From the NCBI GenBank assembly GCA_028284565.1, contig JANQRM010000646.1:1-8717 (forward strand): DNA of 8,717 nucleotides, given 5' to 3'. This document shows positions 1 to 4,329 of this stretch, one piece after another (positions within the stretch are counted from its first letter, which is position 1; every line of letters begins with the position of its first letter). This DNA is from Anaerolineae bacterium (GTDB taxonomy: Bacteria; Chloroflexota; Anaerolineae; Aggregatilineales; Phototrophicaceae). A program made the position numbers and the translations under genes. Below the pieces are notes generated by a model, which made no database searches, was not told the DNA's origin, and saw only the letters and a program-made list of their open reading frames with translations.

Positions 1-585
1 GAGCAGGAGCAGAACAGGTGAGGTGAGGAACGCACGGGCAATCGCCACTTTTTGTTGCATCCCACGACTCATCTCTTCCATTGGGCTGGTGTAACTATCT
101 TTCTCTAAGCCCAACCGTCCCATAATCTCATATGCTTTTTCTTCAGCGATTTGTCCCCTTACCCCATAGAGACGCGCCCCATAGAGCAAGTTCTCAATCG
201 GGCTTAACTTCTTGAAAAAGGCGGCATCCACTGATACCCGACTAATGAGTCGTTTGACTGCCATCTCGTCATTCTCAAGATCATAACCAAATACGGAGAC
301 ATCCCCTTCATCGGCAATCAGTAAGGTCGAAATCACACGTATGAGGGTGGATTTACCAGAGCCATTCGGTCCCAATACGCCAAATATTTCACCGCTTTTG
401 ACAGCGAAACTCACGTCGTCCACAGCTTTGACAGGCTTCTTGTCGCCCTCTTTATGCTGATAGTCTGCTTCGTTGGCGATGCGGAGGAGTCGCTTCCAAA
501 CAGGGGGTTTGGGCGTATGAAATTGCTTGGTCATATTTTTGATGACTAGTGCGTTCTGTGGGTCTTTAATGGGTTGTACAAGCAT
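1..585 (-). CDS. ABC transporter ATP-binding protein (ABC-2 / drug-export type), 3' truncated by window edge
   Basis: The reading frame opens at ATG 585 and runs off the left edge after 195 codons, so roughly the last third is missing. A Walker A motif GPNGSGKST lies at residues 72-80, an ABC signature variant SRGMQ at 173-177, and the hydrophobic Walker B strand VLLLL at 191-195, cut just before the expected DEP. Such ATPases power export of drugs, peptides, lipids or polysaccharides with a separate ABC-2 permease, which would lie beyond the left edge. Two oddities are visible. About 25-30 mostly charged residues (about 24-52) are inserted between the first two beta strands. The Q-loop position (RVSVDAAFF, about 116-124) lacks the usual Gln, as in some DrrA-like members. 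The Shine-Dalgarno site is weak (AGAAAG). The gene follows the cluster of tiny genes in the same direction after 79 bases that contain a hairpin. The ATPase identity is secure; the substrate is unknown. Confidence 0.93.
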   Translation of the reverse strand, partial: MLVQPIKDPQNALVIKNMTKQFHTPKPPVWKRLLRIANEADYQHKEGDKKPVKAVDDVSFAVKSGEIFGVLGPNGSGKSTLIRVISTLLIADEGDVSVFGYDLENDEMAVKRLISRVSVDAAFFKKLSPIENLLYGARLYGVRGQIAEEKAYEIMGRLGLEKDSYTSPMEEMSRGMQQKVAIARAFLTSPVLLLL

Positions 586-619
586 GATAGTTTACTTTCT
601 GGGTATATCAATACAGTAG

Positions 620-646
620 AAGAGAGGAAACAATGTCCCCTCTCCT
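620..646 (-). other. Hairpin between last miniprotein gene and ABC ATPase
   Basis: Read on the minus strand, AGGAGAGG pairs with CCTCTCTT (eight pairs, one G-U) around an 11-base loop. No T-run follows, so it is not a canonical terminator. It may be an mRNA stability or attenuation element that sets different expression of the tiny genes and the ABC ATPase. That role is inference. Confidence 0.4.
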
Positions 647-664
647 GCGATGGTGAGCCATGAT

Positions 665-772
665 TTAGGCTTTGTTGCGTTGACGAATGCGTTTCGCCCG
701 ACGTTGTTTCTCGGTTTCTCGTTCTCGATCCCGCCGATATTGTTCACTGATTTGGTATTGTTCCCAGAACAT
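665..772 (-). CDS. Tandem miniprotein paralogue D, 35 aa, function unknown
   Basis: ATG at 772, stop TAA at 667-665. The start is preceded by AAGGAAAG about seven bases upstream, a convincing ribosome binding site. The protein begins MFWEQYQISEQYRR and is extremely rich in Arg, Lys, Glu and Gln, with no Cys and no membrane segment, so it is probably one long charged helix. It shares Tyr6, Tyr12, Glu21, Arg24 and Ala26, without gaps, with the products at 820-966 and 992-1168. It is the shortest of the four and its basic end (KRIRQRNKA) only partly matches the R-[FL]-R-x-x-R tail of the others. It is the last tiny gene before the ABC ATPase. I do not recognise the family; the evidence for coding is the paralogy plus the ribosome binding site. 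Confidence 0.68.
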   Translation of the reverse strand: MFWEQYQISEQYRRDRERETEKQRRAKRIRQRNKA

Positions 773-819
773 GATGTTTCTTTCCTTGTGTGTCAGTTGT
801 TTGTCGATGATTGATTCAG

Positions 820-966
820 TTACTTCTGGCGATTACGTCGTAAGCGTTCCAGCAAACTAGGCGATGGGTTGGCTTCTTGAAGCTGGCTCGCCAGACGCAT
901 TTTTTCAGCAAACCGAAGTTGTTCTTCTCGGTACTGTTCGGTCATTTTGTATTCATGGATGTTCAT
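820..966 (-). CDS. Tandem miniprotein paralogue C, 48 aa, function unknown
   Basis: ATG at 966, stop TAA at 822-820, with a purine-rich AGAGAG upstream of the start. The protein begins MNIHEYKMTEQYREEQ and continues as a charged, probably helical segment to about residue 31. A Pro/Ser hinge follows (NPSPS, 33-37), then a basic tail ending RLRRNRQK (41-48). Tyr6, Tyr12, Glu21, Arg24 and Ala26 match its neighbours without gaps. It lies 25 bases after the stop of the 58-aa gene and 47 bases before the 35-aa gene, so all are probably on one mRNA. There is no Cys, signal peptide or membrane segment. The function is not recognised. Confidence 0.7.
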   Translation of the reverse strand: MNIHEYKMTEQYREEQLRFAEKMRLASQLQEANPSPSLLERLRRNRQK

Positions 967-991
967 TTTGTCTCTCTCATTATCTCGCAAT

Positions 992-1168
992 TTAGCGGTC
1001 TGAAGTTTGGTTGATACGGTTGTCGCGTGTTGCCCGAAAACGATCTGTCAGATTCTTGTACGGTTTGCGCTGTCCTACTAAGAAGGGTTGAGCGATCCGT
1101 TGATGTTCCGTCTGTGCCAGTAACGTTTTCTGGTACTCCTGATTGATTTTGTAACGTTGGTCGAACAT
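992..1168 (-). CDS. Tandem miniprotein paralogue B, 58 aa, function unknown
   Basis: ATG at 1168, stop TAA at 994-992, preceded by GAGAGGAC at a suitable distance. The protein begins MFDQRYKINQEYQ, with Tyr6, Tyr12, Glu21, Arg24 and Ala26 aligned with paralogues C and D. A longer middle section leads to a tail with R-F-R-x-x-R at 43-48 and a polar end. It is basic, Cys-free and lacks hydrophobic stretches. A longer frame of 77 codons overlaps it on the same strand (1196-963), but that frame has a low-complexity Ser/Thr/Arg composition and no resemblance to the neighbours. The paralogy therefore selects the 58-aa frame. Confidence 0.7.
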   Translation of the reverse strand: MFDQRYKINQEYQKTLLAQTEHQRIAQPFLVGQRKPYKNLTDRFRATRDNRINQTSDR

Positions 1169-1220
1169 GCTTGTCCTCTCGTCGTTTGCCCATCAAATGA
1201 TTTACTGGCTGAGGTTCACA

Positions 1221-1376
1221 TTAATGTGAACGGGCTTTGCGAAACCGACCCAAAAATGAGGTATCGGATTTGCCTTCATGCGTTTGCAGATGTTGGGCAA
1301 GCCGTTGCAGTTCTGCAAATTGACGCTGGTTTGCTTGTGCCTGTTGAACCAGACGATAAGCGTCGTTGCTGTGCAT
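1221..1376 (-). CDS. Tandem miniprotein paralogue A, 51 aa, function unknown
   Basis: ATG at 1376, stop TAA at 1223-1221. The start has a perfect AGGAGG (plus-strand 1385-1390) eight bases upstream, the best ribosome binding site in the window. The protein begins MHSNDAYRLVQQAQ and is Gln-rich and helical. Shifted by one residue it matches the other three paralogues: Tyr7, Gln11-Gln12, Glu22, Arg25 and Ala27. Its tail is FLGRFRKAR (41-49), the same R-F-R-x-x-R pattern as paralogue B. It is the first of the four tandem genes, 52 bases before the next. It has no Cys and no membrane segment. Longer overlapping frames on both strands (1157-1417 plus, 1444-1202 minus) lack this support. The function is unknown. 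Confidence 0.72.
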   Translation of the reverse strand: MHSNDAYRLVQQAQANQRQFAELQRLAQHLQTHEGKSDTSFLGRFRKARSH

Positions 1377-1446
1377 GTGAAGTGCCTCCTAACACAGTGG
1401 TTAATCATAGTATGTAATGATTGAATGTTTCCGACATCGGACACTT

Positions 1447-1653
1447 GCGGGGTTTATAACTGACCGTTCGGACAGGGTAGACCCGCGTATTAGGCGATTC
1501 TCACACAAGCGGTGAGACCGATACTCCTACGGTACTTCAGTTTAGAGGTGAACGGAATCCGTTCAAAAGTGGTGTAGTCCACAGCCGTAGGTTTGTCACC
1601 CACAACCGTTCGCTACCTAATCGAGGGTTAGGTCAACGAGTCTTGCCAGTGGG
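1447..1653. ncRNA. Densely structured non-coding region (candidate structured RNA or leader element)
   Basis: Reading along the plus strand, consecutive stems can be drawn. GCGGG 1447-1451 pairs with CCCGC 1482-1486 and encloses CTGACC/GGACAG (1460-1475, one A-A mismatch). TCTCAC 1499-1504 pairs with GTGAGA 1512-1517. CCTACGG 1526-1532 pairs with CCGTAGG 1585-1591 and encloses two hairpins, GAACGG/CCGTTC (1550-1564) and GTGG/CCAC (1569-1582). CCCAC 1599-1603 pairs with GTGGG 1649-1653 and encloses CGTT/AACG and ACCTAA/TTAGGT (1615-1633). Such density over about 200 bases without a convincing gene suggests a structured RNA. On the minus strand it would lie between a 33-codon ORF and the miniprotein genes. 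On the plus strand it ends just before TTTTT (1658-1662), which could terminate a free-standing RNA. It matches no riboswitch, tmRNA, 6S or RNase P signature I can recall. The strand and the class are unresolved. Confidence 0.5.
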
Positions 1654-1734
1654 CGCGTTTTTATTACTGCCTGCATCGAATGCAGTGCCAGAGAAGATGA
1701 ACTGAATTGTGCCGTTCATCCAGACAAAAACCAT
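1633..1734 (-). CDS. Small ORF or leader peptide, 33 aa, function unknown
   Basis: ATG at 1734, stop TGA at 1635-1633, with a strong AAAGGAG site nine bases upstream. The product begins MVFVWMNGTIQFIFSG: the first half is hydrophobic and aromatic, the second half polar, ending in GKTR. It does not resemble the four downstream miniproteins. It would be the first ORF on the transcript from the promoter at 1800-1829, about 60 bases into the mRNA. Its last codons overlap the outermost stem of the structured region, and the codons around 1671-1685 form CTGCAT/ATGCAG. This placement would suit a leader peptide whose translation influences RNA folding, or simply a small membrane-associated peptide. 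Coding is supported only by the ribosome binding site and position. Confidence 0.45.
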   Translation of the reverse strand: MVFVWMNGTIQFIFSGTAFDAGSNKNAPTGKTR

Positions 1735-1799
1735 TACGCCTCACTCCTTTCATTCATAACGTCGTTAATCTAAAGCAGGGCATATACCCACGCGAGAAC

Positions 1800-1829
1800 A
1801 CCATATCATAATTACTTGATACGAGTCAA
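1800..1829 (-). promoter_or_regulatory. Probable sigma70 promoter of the miniprotein-ABC transcript
   Basis: On the minus strand the -35 box TTGACT (1829-1824) and the -10 box TATGGT (1805-1800) are separated by 18 bases. The predicted start, near 1793, leaves about 60 bases before the 33-codon ORF. The -35 box matches consensus well and the -10 box moderately. Confidence 0.5.
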
Positions 1830-1830
1830 G
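1815..1830. promoter_or_regulatory. Inverted repeat overlapping the -35 box (candidate operator)
   Basis: CTTGA (1815-1819) and TCAAG (1826-1830) form a perfect inverted repeat with a six-base spacer. It covers the -35 box and part of the spacer of the minus-strand promoter, the usual position for a repressor site. No regulator gene is in the window. Short palindromes occur by chance, so this is tentative. Confidence 0.3.
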
Positions 1831-1944
1831 CATTCTCATCAACTTTGTGCAGATTGCCGAGTAAATAGATGGTTTTAAGGGGTTTTTGGGTCAATATGGG
1901 GTCAGAATAGGGCAAAACGATAGACTGAGCCCCTTGTAAAGCTA

Positions 1945-1973
1945 TAGAAAAGATAACAAGTTTCATGTACACT
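1945..1973 (+). promoter_or_regulatory. Possible sigma70 promoter of nusB-tatA
   Basis: TAGAAA (1945-1950) and TACACT (1968-1973) are separated by 17 bases. A start near 1980 would give a leader of about 40 bases to nusB. Matches to consensus are moderate. The promoter is divergent from the minus-strand promoter at 1800-1829, and the roughly 285 bases between the two gene sets hold nothing else I can support. Confidence 0.35.
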
Positions 1974-2019
1974 GTTTGCGGGTAAGAATAGTATTGGTGA
2001 GAAGCGAGATAGTGGAAAG

Positions 2020-2592
2020 ATGACCGATTTACCCCCAGAATATCGGATTAATGAACAAGACATCCTCGCGCGTGAGTTTGTTGCACACGATAAACCGACG
2101 ACGGATAAAACGCGCGCCCGCCGAGCGGCAATACAGATTCTTTATGAATTGGATAGCTCCTCTCATTCGCTGGAACAAATCATCGATTCTTTTTTTGAAT
2201 CTCAAGAAAATGACCGTAGCACTCGAAAAATTCGCACTTATTTACAGAAACTAGTGTATGGAACAGTCAGCAATCAATCGAAAATTGACCAAATTATCCA
2301 TCAATATGCACCGGAATATCCTGTAGACCAACTGGCTACAATTGATCGAAACATTCTTCGTATCGGGATATACGAGTTTGGCATTGCCACAGAAACACCC
2401 CTTAGTGTTGCTGTTGATGAAGCCGTTAACCTAGGCAAGTTATTTGGAGCCGATGGTTCGATACGTTTTATAAACGGTGTATTGGGGTCGATAGCAGATA
2501 ATATTGATGTTGTACGTCAACAACTGGATGAGACTGGTGCAATACCCTATCAATTGGAAGACGAGATAGACGACGGAGAGGCAACAACGTGA
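2020..2592 (+). CDS. nusB: Transcription antitermination factor NusB
   Basis: NusB binds boxA RNA with NusE (ribosomal protein S10) and promotes antitermination in rRNA operons. The 190-residue product has the family landmarks in order: RRAAIQILYELD (34-45), the VYGTVSNQSKIDQII helix (79-93), LATIDRNILRIGIYE (105-119) and AVDEAVNLGKLFGADGS followed by FINGVLGSI (131-158). It is longer than typical NusB (about 130-150 residues) because of a roughly 30-residue polar N-terminal extension and an acidic C-terminal tail. No good alternative start lies closer to the core. The Shine-Dalgarno candidate GGAAAG abuts the ATG, so initiation may be weak. The stop overlaps the start of the tatA-like gene by four bases, implying co-translation. 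Confidence 0.93.
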   Translation: MTDLPPEYRINEQDILAREFVAHDKPTTDKTRARRAAIQILYELDSSSHSLEQIIDSFFESQENDRSTRKIRTYLQKLVYGTVSNQSKIDQIIHQYAPEYPVDQLATIDRNILRIGIYEFGIATETPLSVAVDEAVNLGKLFGADGSIRFINGVLGSIADNIDVVRQQLDETGAIPYQLEDEIDDGEATT

Positions 2593-3041
2593 ATATTTTC
2601 GGGATTGGTACAGCTGAACTTATTGCGATTTTGATTATCATGTTGATTGTTGCTGGTCCCAAACGCATGATTCAATGGGCATATACGCTTGGTGTTTATA
2701 TGTCAAAAATGAAAGCGATGTGGAGCGAAACCGTCAAATACTTGCAACAAGAACTCGATGAAGCGGGTGTCGATATTCAACTCCCCAAAGAAGTCCCAAC
2801 ACGAGCCAATATCCGCAAAATGGCAGACTCGGTCATTCAACCGGTTCAACAACCCATACAAGACTCACTGAAGCAAGTCCAAGACGAGGTTAATCAGGCA
2901 ACATCACTGGAAAAATCAGCATCTAATTTAGCGGAGCCATCTGAAAAGGCACCAGTCTCACAAAATGGTGATTTGGGTGCATGGTCGCGTACGAATAAGG
3001 ATGATTCCGATTTAGGTTCTTGGTCAAAAACAGATAACTAG
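2589..3041 (+). CDS. tatA: Twin-arginine translocase TatA/TatB-like protein
   Basis: A 150-residue protein starting at GTG, preceded by GGAGAGG. The N-terminus has the TatA/Hcf106 layout: a short periplasmic segment with Glu10, one membrane helix (about 10-22, ELIAILIIMLIVA), the Gly-Pro hinge (AGPKRM, 22-27) and a long amphipathic helix rich in Lys and aromatic residues (about 28-60). A Gln/Glu-rich tail follows. TatA forms the pore and TatB the receptor partner for export of folded proteins; the length (150) and long tail are somewhat more TatB-like, so the subtype is open. The end is odd: DLGAWSRT (128-135) recurs as DLGSWSKT (141-148). It overlaps nusB by four bases, probably with translational coupling. 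No tatC is nearby. Confidence 0.82.
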   Translation: MNIFGIGTAELIAILIIMLIVAGPKRMIQWAYTLGVYMSKMKAMWSETVKYLQQELDEAGVDIQLPKEVPTRANIRKMADSVIQPVQQPIQDSLKQVQDEVNQATSLEKSASNLAEPSEKAPVSQNGDLGAWSRTNKDDSDLGSWSKTDN

Positions 3042-3077
3042 CCTCTAACGAACCCCTGTTATATTTTCCCATTTGTT

Positions 3078-3086
3078 TGTTACAAT
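3078..3086 (+). promoter_or_regulatory. Extended -10 promoter of sat
   Basis: TGTTACAAT contains an extended -10 (TGn followed by TACAAT at 3081-3086). The -35 region 17 bases upstream (GTTATA) is poor, as is common with extended -10 promoters. The predicted start near 3093 gives a leader of about 30 bases with AAGGA at 3113-3117, six bases before the sat ATG. The 82-base gap after tatA fits a separate transcription unit. Confidence 0.5.
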
Positions 3087-3123
3087 ACGACCGTTTTGTC
3101 ACTTCCATTGATAAGGAAAACTC

Positions 3124-4311
3124 ATGACAGATGCGGTAAAGCTCATTTCACCCCATGGTGGTGTGTTAATTGATCGTCTTGTCGATGACTCCAATCGCTC
3201 TGAACTACTCAAGCGTGCTAAATCAGCCCCCACAGTAACACTCTCAGAAGTTGTCTTGTCGGATGTCGAACTCATTGCTACGGGAATTGTGAGTCCGCTA
3301 ACTGGGTTTATGGATAAAAAGACCTATCAAAATGTCCTAGATACGATGCATCTTCCAGAAGGTTTGCCGTGGACTATTCCGGTCACTCTGCCTGTTGATA
3401 CAGAAACAGCAGAAAAATTCCATGCCGGGCAAGACGTTGGTTTGCTGACACCAAAAGGCGAACTCATCGCTTTGCTCGAACTCAAGGAGAAATACACATA
3501 CGACAAGCGTGATGAGGCTGAAAAAGTTTATCGCACAACTGATGAAGCCCATCCCGGCGTAGCACGTGTCTATGATCAGGGCGATGTTTATCTGGCAGGT
3601 GACATCTGGGTATTTGATTTACCAACCCCTGAATTCCCTGCGATTTATCGCACACCTGCATTAACTCGGCATATTTTTCAGGAGCGCGGCTGGAAACGCA
3701 TCGTTGCATTTCAAACACGTAACCCGATCCATCGCGCACATGAATATCTGCAAAAAGTCGCCTTGGAGATGACAGACGGAATCATGCTCCATCCGCTAGT
3801 TGGGGCAACTAAATCTGATGACATCCCTGCCGAAGTACGTATCGAAAGCTATGAAACGGTTATCAAGCACTATTATCCAGATAATCGCGTGTTACTAGCG
3901 GTCTTTCCGGCGGCGATGCGCTATGCTGGACCTCGTGAAGCGGTGTTTCATGCGATATGCCGTAAGAATTATGGTTGCTCTCACTTTATTGTTGGGCGTG
4001 ACCACGCTGGCGTGGGGAATTACTACGGAACGTATGATGCCCAAAATATTTTTGATGAATTTGACCCTGCGAAGATTGGCATTGTGCCACTCTGTTTCGA
4101 ACATGCGTTCTACTGTAATTTGTGCCAAACGGTGGTAACAGCAAAAACTTGCCCACATGGGAAGGGCGAGCATTGGGTCTTTTTGAGTGGGACGCAGGTA
4201 CGTGAAAAATTGCGTGCAGGAGAAATGCTTCCAGTCGAATTCACTCGCCCAGAAGTTAGTGAGGTCTTGATTCGCGGGATAGCAAAACAGCAAGCCCAAT
4301 CATCAGACTAA
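3124..4311 (+). CDS. sat: Sulfate adenylyltransferase (ATP sulfurylase)
   Basis: Catalyses ATP + sulfate to adenosine 5'-phosphosulfate (APS) + pyrophosphate, the first step of sulfate activation, in the cytoplasm. The 395-residue product has the usual length for the homomeric Sat/MET3 class. An N-terminal PUA-like domain covers about 1-165. The catalytic domain has QTRNPIHRAHE (197-207) with the two active-site His (203, 206), then HPLVGATKSDDI (223-234), FPAAMRYAGPREA (261-273) and GRDHAGVG (291-298). Cys331-x2-Cys334 and Cys343 near His345 resemble the zinc-binding cluster described for bacterial Sat such as that of Thermus. A C-terminal segment (FLSGTQVREKLRAGE, about 353-367) follows, and no APS-kinase domain is fused; cysC is encoded separately downstream. 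It is probably the first gene of the sat-phosphoesterase-cysC unit. Confidence 0.97.
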   Translation: MTDAVKLISPHGGVLIDRLVDDSNRSELLKRAKSAPTVTLSEVVLSDVELIATGIVSPLTGFMDKKTYQNVLDTMHLPEGLPWTIPVTLPVDTETAEKFHAGQDVGLLTPKGELIALLELKEKYTYDKRDEAEKVYRTTDEAHPGVARVYDQGDVYLAGDIWVFDLPTPEFPAIYRTPALTRHIFQERGWKRIVAFQTRNPIHRAHEYLQKVALEMTDGIMLHPLVGATKSDDIPAEVRIESYETVIKHYYPDNRVLLAVFPAAMRYAGPREAVFHAICRKNYGCSHFIVGRDHAGVGNYYGTYDAQNIFDEFDPAKIGIVPLCFEHAFYCNLCQTVVTAKTCPHGKGEHWVFLSGTQVREKLRAGEMLPVEFTRPEVSEVLIRGIAKQQAQSSD

Positions 4312-4329
4312 GCTAGTAAAGTTCCTAAT

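Noticed and set aside
963..1444. Longer overlapping frames on both strands (for example 1196-963 minus, 1157-1417 plus, 1444-1202 minus) that could be genes of 77-86 codons.
   Set aside because: They overlap the tandem paralogous ORFs, have irregular composition, show no resemblance to each other or to known families, and have weaker ribosome binding sites. The mutual similarity of the shorter frames decides the region.
1475..1500. Partial match to a T-box motif (AGGGTAGACCCGCG resembling AGGGTGGNACCGCG) on the plus strand.
   Set aside because: The essential TGGN that pairs with the tRNA end is replaced by TAGA. The space for Stem I is occupied by minus-strand coding sequence, and no aminoacyl-tRNA synthetase or amino-acid gene follows.
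1490..1612. Minus-strand open frame of 40 codons through the structured region (RTVVGDKPTAVDYTTFER...), vaguely like a transposase TnpB C-terminal tail.
   Set aside because: It follows a TAG, lacks a start codon, and no zinc-finger or RuvC part of TnpB is found upstream. The resemblance is from memory and too weak to call a pseudogene or an omegaRNA.
1658..1662. T-run after GTGGG as a rho-independent terminator on the plus strand.
   Set aside because: CGCG separates the stem from the five Ts, the stem is interrupted, and no gene upstream on the plus strand needs it. It is mentioned only as a possible end of a plus-strand RNA.
1876..1897. Direct repeat GGGTCA / GGGGTCA about 11 bases apart upstream of nusB as a regulator site.
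   Set aside because: Only two short copies in a G-rich stretch, with poor positioning relative to the proposed nusB promoter. It is likely chance.
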